From contig CAVLAO010000011.1 of assembly GCA_963660915.1 (NCBI GenBank), positions 1-34,421 of the forward strand: a stretch of 34,421 bases of DNA, given 5' to 3'. How positions within the stretch are numbered: position 1 is the stretch's first letter; every line of letters begins with the position of its first letter. Shown here piece by piece: positions 22,689 to 30,063 of this stretch. The notes under the pieces are model-generated. The model was not told the DNA's origin and made no database searches. It saw only the letters and a list, made by a program, of their open reading frames with translations. Position numbers and translations under genes: made by a program. This stretch comes from UMGS1766 sp963660915 (lineage in GTDB: Bacteria > Bacillota > Clostridia > Oscillospirales > Oscillospiraceae).

Positions 22689-23773
22689 TCTCGATTCAGC
22701 ATTTGAGAAAAGAATTCCCGGACGTCGTTCCGCTGAAGGATGTCAATGCCACAATTGAAAAAGGGGAAGTCATCTCCATCATCGGCCCCTCCGGAACGGG
22801 GAAATCCACCTTTTTGCGCTGCCTGAACCGGCTGGAACAGCCCACTTCCGGCACGATCCTTGTGGACGGAGTGGACATCACTGCCAAGGACTGCCCGCTG
22901 CACCTGATCCGTCGGAAGATGGGCATGGTGTTCCAGAATTTCAACCTGTATCCCCACATGAATGTGGTGGAAAACATTATGTATGCGCCGATGAAGGTGC
23001 TGAAGCTGTCCAAGGCGGAGGCTTACGAGAGGAGCATGAAGCTTCTGCGTACCGTCGGTCTGGGAGGAAGGGAACTGAAGTATCCGGATCAGCTCTCCGG
23101 CGGACAGAAACAGCGGGTTGCCATTGCCAGAACGCTGGCGATGGAGCCGGAAATCATTCTCTTTGATGAGCCGACCTCTGCACTGGATCCCACTATGGTG
23201 GCGGAGGTGCTGGCGGTAATTCACCGGCTGGCTCAGGAGGGCATGACCATGCTGATTGTCACCCATCAGATGCGCCTTGCCAAGACCGTTTCCTCCCGAA
23301 TTTTCTATATGGATCAGGGTATTATCTATGAGGACGGCACTCCGGATCAGATCTTTAACCACCCGGAGAAGGAGCGAACCCGCTGCTTTATCAACGGGCT
23401 GGACTGGATCCGCAAGAGCTTTTTCCGGGATGAGTTGGATTATCTCGGCTTTATCAGCGAGCTTCAGGCGTTTGCTTTGAAGAAAATGTTCACTCCCGAT
23501 CTGCTGTATCGGGTTGAGGCGGCAATTGAGGAAGTCTATTTGCAGACGATTCTTCCGGTGCTGGACGAAAAGACAAAAATGGACTTCAGCCTGGAGTATT
23601 CCGAGCGGCAGGGCGGCTGCACACTGGAGTTCCGCTGGCAGGCGGCTCAAGTGAACCCGCTGCTTCACATGGACGAGCTTTCCCGCAAGCTGGCGGAACA
23701 CGCCGCAAGGGATATTCAGTATCAGTATACCGACGATGGGTGCAACGTGATCTCCATGCGGGTGGAAAAGTAA
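22685..23773 (+). CDS. Amino acid ABC transporter ATPase with C-terminal degenerate RsbW-like domain
   Basis: 362 residues. Positions 1-240 are a normal GlnQ-type ATPase: Walker A GPSGTGKST (34-42), Q-loop MVFQNFNLY, signature LSGGQ (137-141), Walker B LFDEPTSALD with the catalytic Glu (E162), and His194. Residues ~240-362 are an extra domain. It aligns with the RsbW/GHKL domain at the end of the protein at 23946: IEEVYLQTI against IEEVFINIA, TLEFR...NPL against TFEFR...DPL, and IQYQYTDDGCNVISM against VTYRYEDGENILTM. The N-box Asn and the Asp of the DxGxP box are missing, so ATP binding by this domain is unlikely; a protein-docking role is inferred. ATG 22685 overlaps the permease stop. It is a complete transporter together with the upstream gene. 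Confidence 0.9.
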   Translation: MISIQHLRKEFPDVVPLKDVNATIEKGEVISIIGPSGTGKSTFLRCLNRLEQPTSGTILVDGVDITAKDCPLHLIRRKMGMVFQNFNLYPHMNVVENIMYAPMKVLKLSKAEAYERSMKLLRTVGLGGRELKYPDQLSGGQKQRVAIARTLAMEPEIILFDEPTSALDPTMVAEVLAVIHRLAQEGMTMLIVTHQMRLAKTVSSRIFYMDQGIIYEDGTPDQIFNHPEKERTRCFINGLDWIRKSFFRDELDYLGFISELQAFALKKMFTPDLLYRVEAAIEEVYLQTILPVLDEKTKMDFSLEYSERQGGCTLEFRWQAAQVNPLLHMDELSRKLAEHAARDIQYQYTDDGCNVISMRVEK

Positions 23774-23945
23774 CCCTGCCCGGCACCGGAACAGGGATCA
23801 GAAGAGAAAAGCACGTCCATTGAAGGAAGTTTTCGAGAAAACATACACCGGACAGCCAGAGCGTGGCGGGGTTCCGGTACGGTCGGGCGGCTGCACCGGA
23901 AGAGCTGCATACGGCTCAAAATTCAATTGAGAAAGGTAGAGGTGT

Positions 23946-26756
23946 ATGAGCTTTATGATATCTGTTTTCTCCAGTGCCGCCATGGTTGTGCTTCTTTATC
24001 TGGTGGAAAAGCATACTGCGGTGCAAAGGCTTCCCTACATGGTGAAGGAAGCGGCGATTGGAGTCCTGTTCGGCATCCTTGCGATTTTCTCCGGGCAATA
24101 CGGGATCGCGCTTCAGGACATGATCATCAATGTGTCCGATGCGGCGCCCCTGTGTGCCGGACTGGTGTTTGGCGCACCGGCAGGTGTGATTTCCGGCCTG
24201 ATCGGCGGAATCTATCGATTCTTCTGGGGTGTCGGCGATTTCACACGGGTTGCCAGCTCAATTTCTATTGTGCTTATTGGGTTTATTGCGGCACTTCTGC
24301 GGGAGTTGATGTTCGACGACAAGAAGCCCACCTGGGCTTACGGCATCGGAATCGCCTGCGTGTGTGAAGACATCCACATGCTGTTGATCTTTCTGTTCAA
24401 TCTGAACGATGCCTCTACCGCGTTTTCCTTTGTGAACCGGTGCACGCTGCCGATGGTGCTGGGGAACGCCGTGGCCATCGGTCTTGCGCTGATGGTTGTG
24501 GCAATTCTCAGCAAAGAGGGACTTCGCAAGAAGAAAACGGAAAACATTGCCCAGACCTTCCAACGCTGGCTGTTGGTCTGCATTCTGTGCGCCTATGCGC
24601 TGACGAGCTTTTTTACCTTCCGTCTGCAAAGCAATGTGACCGAGACCCAGATCATGAATGAGATCAATCAGACCCTGTCGGATGTGTCACAGGATATTCA
24701 GGACACCTCCGGCAGACACCTGCTGGAAACCACCAGACAGGTGGAGAAGGCTTATCTCGCTTCCTCTGAATGGGACTCGGAGTCTCTGCTTCAATTGGCG
24801 GAATCTTATGATGTGGCGGGAATCAATATCATTGGGGCGGACGGGATTATTGCCAACTCCAGCTATCCCGATTTTATCGGCTTTGATATGCGAAGCGGAA
24901 AACAGTCGGAGGAATTTCTGTGCCTGTTCAACGGACAGACGGAGTACGTGCAGGAATACCAGACTCTGGCCGCTGACGCGAGTATGTCCAGGAAATATGC
25001 CGGCGTGCTGCTTCCGGACGGAACGGCACTTCAGGTCGGTTATTCCTATGAGCAGTATAAGAGCGATATTGACGACACGGTCTATAACGCCACAAAGAAC
25101 CGCCATATCGGGTCCAACGGATTTATTATGATCTGTGATGAAAACTGGTTGGTGGTTGCCGACGGCGATGAGCACAACGGTATGAACGTGACGGATTTGG
25201 GCATCCAGATCGATACTACTACGATGCAGGAAAAGACCACCTACGAAGCAACGATCGGCGAGACGAAGTACCTTTACTCCTATCTGTTCGCAGAGGGCTA
25301 TTGCATTATCGGCGCCATTCCGGAGGCAGAGGCCCACTATATGCGGAACGTTTCCATCTATGTCAGCGTTCTGGTAGAGGTAATTATCTTTGCCACTCTG
25401 TTCGTTCTGGTCTACTTCCTCATTAAGAAGGTCATCATCAACAATCTGCATAAGATCAACAACAGCCTTGCCCAGATTACCAACGGCAATCTGAATGTGA
25501 TGGTGGATGTGCGTACCAATGCGGAGTTCTCCTCCCTGTCAGACGACATCAACTCCACGGTCAGCACGCTGAAGGACTACATTGCCGATGCGGCGGCCAG
25601 AATCGACCAGGAGCTGGAGTATGCGAAGGAAATTCAGTATTCTGCCCTGCCGTCTACCTTCCCACCCTACCCGGATCAGAACCACTTTGATATTTACGCG
25701 CAGATGTTCACGGCAAAGGAAGTCGGCGGCGACTTCTACGACTTCTATATGCTGGACGATTACACCATTGCCTTCCTGATTGCAGACGTTTCCGGCAAGG
25801 GTATTCCGGCAGCATTGTTCATGATGGCGGCAAAAACCACCATAAAGGACCTTGCGGAGCGGGGGCTTCCGGCAAATGAGATTTTGAGCGAGGCAAACGA
25901 AAAGCTGTGCAAAGGCAACGAGGCGGGAATGTTCGTCACGGTCTGTATGGGTATTCTGGATTTGCGCACCGGAATTCTGCAGTTGGCCAATGCCGGCCAC
26001 AATCCGCCGCTGATCAAGCACAAAGATAGCGGATTTGAGTATCTGCGGGTCAAACCCGGCTTTGTGCTGGCGGGAATGGAGGGGGTTCGCTATCGGCTGA
26101 ATGAATATACGCTCCACCCCGGCGACCGCATCTTATTCTATACAGACGGCGTGACAGAGGCAACCAACGGAGACAAACAGCTCTACGGGGAGGAACGTTT
26201 GAGCAGATTTGTAAACACACATGCCATGCTCACGGCAAGAAAACTGGTGCATGACCTGAAGGCGGATATTGACTGCTTTGTCGGGGATGCGCCGCAGTTC
26301 GATGATATTACCATGCTGATGTTCGATTACTGGGGAGGCACAGCCATGAAGGAAGAGAAAAATTTCCCTGCAGACGACAACGCACTTCCGGAGGTACAGG
26401 GCTTTTTTGAGGGGCTGATGGAACAGCTGGCCTGCCCGATGAAAACGCAGATTGCGGTCAGCGTGGTCATTGAAGAGGTTTTCATCAACATTGCCCACTA
26501 TGCTTATCCTGAGGGAGAGGGCCGGGCGGTTGCCGCTTTTGCCTTTGATCCGGAGACCCGGATTGCCACCTTTGAGTTCCGGGATCGGGGGATTCCCTTT
26601 GATCCACTGAAGCAGGAAGAGCCTGACATTACTCTGCCGGCAGAGGAACGGGACATTGGCGGACTTGGCATTTTAATTACACGCAAAACTATGGACAGAG
26701 TGACTTACCGCTATGAAGACGGCGAGAATATTCTGACCATGCAGAAAACCATATAA
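23946..26756 (+). CDS. Membrane sensor with SpoIIE/PP2C phosphatase and RsbW-like kinase domains
   Basis: 936 residues. Residues 1-190 are a 5TM-LYT sensor (NVSDAAPLCAGLVFGAPAG at 62-80). A transmembrane helix at ~207-226 leads into an extracytoplasmic Cache-type domain (~230-465, with GSNGFIMICDENWLVVADG), then a helix (~468-492) and a HAMP linker (~493-550). The PP2C phosphatase of the SpoIIE type spans ~555-795, with metal ligands in GGDFYDF (Asp596), DVSGKG (Asp614), TDGVTEA (Asp734) and FDDITML (Asp786). Residues ~800-936 form an RsbW-like GHKL ATPase with N-box Asn848 and DRGIPFDP (Asp880). Phosphatase and kinase normally oppose each other on a STAS protein; here they share one chain. 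A STAS gene follows after 33 bases. It probably dephosphorylates and/or phosphorylates the STAS partners in response to an external small molecule. Confidence 0.9.
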   Translation: MSFMISVFSSAAMVVLLYLVEKHTAVQRLPYMVKEAAIGVLFGILAIFSGQYGIALQDMIINVSDAAPLCAGLVFGAPAGVISGLIGGIYRFFWGVGDFTRVASSISIVLIGFIAALLRELMFDDKKPTWAYGIGIACVCEDIHMLLIFLFNLNDASTAFSFVNRCTLPMVLGNAVAIGLALMVVAILSKEGLRKKKTENIAQTFQRWLLVCILCAYALTSFFTFRLQSNVTETQIMNEINQTLSDVSQDIQDTSGRHLLETTRQVEKAYLASSEWDSESLLQLAESYDVAGINIIGADGIIANSSYPDFIGFDMRSGKQSEEFLCLFNGQTEYVQEYQTLAADASMSRKYAGVLLPDGTALQVGYSYEQYKSDIDDTVYNATKNRHIGSNGFIMICDENWLVVADGDEHNGMNVTDLGIQIDTTTMQEKTTYEATIGETKYLYSYLFAEGYCIIGAIPEAEAHYMRNVSIYVSVLVEVIIFATLFVLVYFLIKKVIINNLHKINNSLAQITNGNLNVMVDVRTNAEFSSLSDDINSTVSTLKDYIADAAARIDQELEYAKEIQYSALPSTFPPYPDQNHFDIYAQMFTAKEVGGDFYDFYMLDDYTIAFLIADVSGKGIPAALFMMAAKTTIKDLAERGLPANEILSEANEKLCKGNEAGMFVTVCMGILDLRTGILQLANAGHNPPLIKHKDSGFEYLRVKPGFVLAGMEGVRYRLNEYTLHPGDRILFYTDGVTEATNGDKQLYGEERLSRFVNTHAMLTARKLVHDLKADIDCFVGDAPQFDDITMLMFDYWGGTAMKEEKNFPADDNALPEVQGFFEGLMEQLACPMKTQIAVSVVIEEVFINIAHYAYPEGEGRAVAAFAFDPETRIATFEFRDRGIPFDPLKQEEPDITLPAEERDIGGLGILITRKTMDRVTYRYEDGENILTMQKTI

Positions 26757-26789
26757 GATCCAACCATATGAAATGCGGAGGTATATACA

Positions 26790-27086
26790 ATGCAAATCAA
26801 TCAGAACCAAGTGGCCGAAAAAATGACCTTTGAGATCGTGGGCCGCATCGACACCACTACTGCTCCGGGTTTGGAGACTGCCATCAATCATCTGGATCCC
26901 AGCGTGAAAGACCTGGTGCTGGATCTGAAGGGCGTGGAGTACATCTCTTCGGCGGGACTGCGGGTTCTGCTGGCAGCGCAGAAGAAGATGAGCAAGGTCG
27001 GAAGCCTGAAGCTGACCGGAGTCTGCGACACCGTAATGGAAGTCTTTGAGATGACCGGCTTTACGGATATTCTGGTAATTGAGTAA
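26790..27086 (+). CDS. STAS-domain protein (anti-sigma factor antagonist type)
   Basis: A 98-residue single STAS domain of the SpoIIAA/RsbV type. The strand-turn LVLDLKGVEYISSAGLRVLL places the phosphorylatable serine at Ser54, by alignment with Ser58 of SpoIIAA; the preceding Asp of SpoIIAA is Ser53 here. In partner switching, the unphosphorylated form binds the kinase (or another target) and the phosphorylated form is released. GGAG (26777-26780) lies 9 bases before ATG 26790. Its TAA overlaps the ATG of the HD hydrolase gene by one base. Its kinase and phosphatase are most likely both domains of the preceding protein. No sigma factor gene is nearby. Confidence 0.92.
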   Translation: MQINQNQVAEKMTFEIVGRIDTTTAPGLETAINHLDPSVKDLVLDLKGVEYISSAGLRVLLAAQKKMSKVGSLKLTGVCDTVMEVFEMTGFTDILVIE

Positions 27087-27655
27087 TGGAGCTGGCAAAC
27101 GAGGCGATTATCTTTGCGGCAAAGGCTCACGACGGGATGCGCCGCAAGCAGTCCGATGTCCCCTATATCATTCATCCCATGGAGGCGGCAGTCATCGTCA
27201 GCTCTATGACCAGTAATCAGGAAGTGATTGCGGCGGCGGCACTGCACGACGTGGTGGAGGACGCCGGAGTTACCCTGCAGGAAGTGGAACAGCACTTTGG
27301 AAAACGGGTTGCCGAGCTGGTTGCATCTGAAACAGAAGATAAACGGGAATCCCTTCCTGCAGCGGAAACCTGGAAGATCCGAAAGGAAGAGGCGATTGCC
27401 GTCCTGCAAAACACGAAGGATCTGGATGTAAAAATTCTTTATCTGGGGGACAAACTTGCCAATCTCCACTCTATCTACACCGCATGGAAGGTTGAGGGTG
27501 ATGCGTTCTGGCAGCATTTCAACCAGAAAGACCCGGCACAGCAGGCATGGTATTATCGGTCCATTGCCGAATGTCTCAAGGAGCTTTCCGACACGGTAGC
27601 GTGGCAGGAATTTAATCAGTTGGTTCAGACCATATTTGCGGAGGTATCAGAATGA
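27086..27655 (+). CDS. HD-domain hydrolase of the RelA/SpoT (small alarmone hydrolase, Mesh1-like) type
   Basis: A 189-residue cytosolic protein. The metal-binding HD pattern is His30 (PYIIHP), His54-Asp55 (ALHDVVED, with Glu58 and Asp59) and Asp122 (GDKLANL). The segments AKAHDGMRRKQSDVPYIIHP and LHDVVED are those of the ppGpp hydrolase domain of Rel/SpoT proteins, and the length matches stand-alone hydrolases (Mesh1/SAH) without synthetase, TGS or ACT domains. Hydrolysis of (p)ppGpp or a related nucleotide is the expected reaction. It is coupled to the STAS gene upstream (1-base overlap) and the STAS-kinase gene downstream (4-base overlap), so it is built into the signalling operon. Substrate preference is not visible from sequence. 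Confidence 0.85.
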   Translation: MELANEAIIFAAKAHDGMRRKQSDVPYIIHPMEAAVIVSSMTSNQEVIAAAALHDVVEDAGVTLQEVEQHFGKRVAELVASETEDKRESLPAAETWKIRKEEAIAVLQNTKDLDVKILYLGDKLANLHSIYTAWKVEGDAFWQHFNQKDPAQQAWYYRSIAECLKELSDTVAWQEFNQLVQTIFAEVSE

Positions 27656-28827
27656 TGGATCAGGTAGCATCCCACAAAAACGGCGACGTGCTGACCGTCT
27701 GCCTGAGCGGACGGATTGACGCGTCCAATGCGGCGGAAATTGAACAGGAAGTCATGGCGGTGCGGGCTGAGGCGGCGGATGCAGCAACGGTGATTGATGC
27801 AGAGCACCTGGAGTACATCTCCTCCGCGGGACTGCGGATTCTTTTGCGCCTGCGCAAGACAGAGCCGAACCTGACGCTGATTAACGTTTCTCCGGAAGTT
27901 TATGAAATTCTGGATATGACCGGTTTTACCGAGATGATGACGGTGAAGAAGGCCTATCGCCAGCTTTCTGTGGATGGTTGCGAAATCATCGGTCGGGGCG
28001 CCAATGGTGCGGTCTACCGCTATGACGCGGAGACCATCGTCAAGGTTTATCTGAATGCAGATGCCTTGCCGGACATTCAGCGGGAGCGGGAACTGGCTCG
28101 TAAGGCACTGGTACTGGGCATCAACACTGCGATTCCCTATGACGTGGTGCGTGTAGGAGAAAATTACGGCACGGTGATGGAATTGTTGGAAGCTACGTCC
28201 CTTTCCAAAATGATCAAAAAAGACCCGGAACACCTGGAGGTGCCCCTGAAATACTACGTGGATATGCTCAAGCAGATTCACAGCACGGAGGTCGGCGCCG
28301 GCGACATGCCCGATATGCGGAAGGTTGCGTTGGATTGGGCGGCCTTTGACCGGGAGTACTTGCCGAAGGAGCTGGGAGACAAGCTGTACCAAATGGTAGA
28401 AGCGGTTCCGGAGCAGCAGACCATGCTCCACGGCGACTACCACACCAACAACATTATGGTGCGGGACGGGGAAGCCCTGCTGATTGACATGGACACCCTC
28501 TGCGTAGGACACCCGATTTTTGAGCTGGGTTCCATGTTCAATGCCTTTGTCGGGTTTCTGGAACTGGACCATGCCGAGGCGGAAAAGTTCCTTCGCTTCT
28601 CCTGTGAAACGGCGGGTCGTTTCTGGAAGCAGGCACTTGCTCTGTATCTGGGCACAGAGGATGAAGCAAGACTGAAGGAAGTAGAGGACAAGGCGAAAGT
28701 TGTCGGCTATATGCGCCTTTTGCGCCGCACAATCCGCCGGGAAGGGGAGAATCGGGAACAGCTGATTGCCTTCTATCAGCAGCGACTGACCGATCTGATT
28801 CCCAACGTTGATGCATTGACCTTCTGA
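27652..28827 (+). CDS. STAS domain fused to an APH-like kinase
   Basis: 391 residues. Residues 1-~100 are a second STAS domain with the same YISSAGLR motif (candidate phospho-Ser58). From ~105 a phosphotransferase of the aminoglycoside/choline kinase-like superfamily follows: Gly loop IIGRGANGAVYRYD (112-125), Lys131 in TIVKVY, catalytic LHGDYHTNNIMV (259-270, Asp262, Asn267) and metal-binding LIDMDTL (Asp279). I recognise the kinase part as similar to the TIGR02172 family, whose substrates are unknown. ATG 27652 overlaps the HD hydrolase stop by 4 bases. The fusion suggests that the STAS part recruits or regulates the kinase; the target could be a protein or a small molecule. All key kinase residues are present, so activity is likely. 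Confidence 0.88.
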   Translation: MMDQVASHKNGDVLTVCLSGRIDASNAAEIEQEVMAVRAEAADAATVIDAEHLEYISSAGLRILLRLRKTEPNLTLINVSPEVYEILDMTGFTEMMTVKKAYRQLSVDGCEIIGRGANGAVYRYDAETIVKVYLNADALPDIQRERELARKALVLGINTAIPYDVVRVGENYGTVMELLEATSLSKMIKKDPEHLEVPLKYYVDMLKQIHSTEVGAGDMPDMRKVALDWAAFDREYLPKELGDKLYQMVEAVPEQQTMLHGDYHTNNIMVRDGEALLIDMDTLCVGHPIFELGSMFNAFVGFLELDHAEAEKFLRFSCETAGRFWKQALALYLGTEDEARLKEVEDKAKVVGYMRLLRRTIRREGENREQLIAFYQQRLTDLIPNVDALTF

Positions 28828-28847
28828 AATAGAAAGGAAGCAAAAAA

Positions 28848-29786
28848 ATGAAAAAAGAACTTGCACTCGCCCTGGCAGTGATGGCCATCGGCACAACCAT
28901 GCTCTCCGGATGCGGCTCCTCTACGGAAACGGCAAAGCAGTCCAACACCAGTACCGCCGCCAGTGCGGCAGCCAGCGCCGAAAGCAGTGCCGCTGCCAGC
29001 AGCAAAACGACAGAGAAAACGCAGATTGCAAACCCCTGGACGGACTCGGATCAGCAGGGGGTTGCGGAGGCAACCGGAATTGAAATGACGGCGCCGGAGG
29101 GCGCTTCCGGTGTTGCCTACAGCTACATGAGCGACGGCGCGATGGCGCAGATGACCTACGCGTTGGACGGAATGAAATGGACCTACCGGGCACAGATGGC
29201 GGACGAACTGACGGACATCTCCGGCATGACATACAGTTGGAGCGGCCAGGAGGAGGGCACAGTCTCCGGCAGGGATGCGGTTTACTACGTGTATAACGCA
29301 CCGGACAATGGCACGGAAGACAGCGCACAGGTGGTAAACTGGTACGATGTTGTAACCGGCACAACGTATTCGCTCTCGGTTTCCGGGAAGGATCTGGACG
29401 GAATGGACCTTCAGGCCTATGCAGAGCAGCTTTATGCACCTGCACAAGGGGACGCAACCGGGGATGCGGAAGGCGACAGTGCGGCCGAATTAGAGGACTT
29501 TCTGGGCGAGCATACCAGAAGCTACGATGAAAGCACCCTGACGGTTGCAGAAAACAGCGACGGCACGCTGAAGGTTGACCTCAGCGTTACCAGACTTTGC
29601 AGCATGGAAAACGGCGTCGGCACTTTTAACGACCACAAAATCACCTTTGAAACAGAGGATCCGGGCGAAGGTAAGCTGACCGGCGTTATCTACAAGGACA
29701 GCGACAACAGTCTGACGGTGGAAATCACAGACAGCACATGGGAATACCTGCCCAACGGCGAGGTGTTAAACGGATTCGGAAAGTGA
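28848..29786 (+). CDS. Lipoprotein of unknown function, last gene of the signalling cluster
   Basis: 312 residues. A signal peptide with lipobox LSGC (Cys22) is followed by a Ser/Ala/Thr-rich spacer to ~65, and then a beta-rich extracellular part. From ~70 one domain contains GIEMTAPEGASGVAYSYM and WTYRAQMADELTDISGM; an acidic Gly/Asp linker (~203-220) separates it from a second part (FLGEHTRSYDESTLTVAE and later). I do not recognise a family with a known role. GAAAGGAAG lies upstream of ATG 28848, 20 bases after the STAS-kinase stop, and a terminator follows, so it is in the same transcript. It could be a ligand-binding or surface partner of the sensor at 23946; that is only positional inference. 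Confidence 0.8.
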   Translation: MKKELALALAVMAIGTTMLSGCGSSTETAKQSNTSTAASAAASAESSAAASSKTTEKTQIANPWTDSDQQGVAEATGIEMTAPEGASGVAYSYMSDGAMAQMTYALDGMKWTYRAQMADELTDISGMTYSWSGQEEGTVSGRDAVYYVYNAPDNGTEDSAQVVNWYDVVTGTTYSLSVSGKDLDGMDLQAYAEQLYAPAQGDATGDAEGDSAAELEDFLGEHTRSYDESTLTVAENSDGTLKVDLSVTRLCSMENGVGTFNDHKITFETEDPGEGKLTGVIYKDSDNSLTVEITDSTWEYLPNGEVLNGFGK

Positions 29787-29858
29787 GAACAGGGGGGGCT
29801 CACCGAGAATCGAAAGCGCGCCTGGCTGATGGATTTGGCATAAAATTCCGCTGATTTG

Positions 29859-29895
29859 CAGCAGCCGTGCGTGGGAGCGCATGGCTGCTGTTTTT
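29859..29895 (+). terminator. Intrinsic terminator after the signalling cluster
   Basis: A 13-bp stem with one G.U (29859-29871 with 29878-29890), 6-base loop, then five T. Confidence 0.88.
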
Positions 29896-29919
29896 CTCAA
29901 ATAATTAGCAAAAAAAGGA

Positions 29920-29966
29920 AACTAAAACAAGATAAAAAGTTAGTTGTTCAAAACTAAAATTAGTTG
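29920..29966 (+). promoter_or_regulatory. Cluster of AACTAA/TTAGTT boxes, candidate activator-binding site
   Basis: TTAGTTG occurs at 29940-29946 and again at 29960-29966, exactly 20 bp apart (two helical turns), with A-rich flanks also similar. The complementary AACTAA occurs at 29920-29925 and 29952-29957, so 29940-29957 is also a TTAGTT-N6-AACTAA palindrome. The cluster ends 9 bp before a -35 box. Direct repeats at this distance are typical of dimeric response regulators; the regulator is unknown. Confidence 0.45.
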
Positions 29967-29974
29967 CGTTTTGA

Positions 29975-30003
29975 TTGACTTTTTGACCAAAATTAACTAC
30001 AAT
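29975..30003 (+). promoter_or_regulatory. Predicted promoter of the PrsW operon
   Basis: TTGACT (29975-29980), 17 bp spacer, TACAAT (29998-30003), 61 bases before the ATG of the first gene. Confidence 0.7.
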
Positions 30004-30063
30004 ATAAGTGGATAAAGAGATCGATTTGTCCAAGTCATATAGAGGAAAATAGGAGAGCTTAGG

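Noticed and set aside
22571..23701. Minus-strand open frame of 376 codons
   Set aside because: It is antisense to the transporter ATPase, with His/Leu/Gln-rich shadow composition typical of this codon usage and no ribosome binding site.
27625..28896. Minus-strand open frame of 423 codons
   Set aside because: It is antisense to the STAS-kinase gene, which has all catalytic motifs; the antisense product has no recognisable feature.
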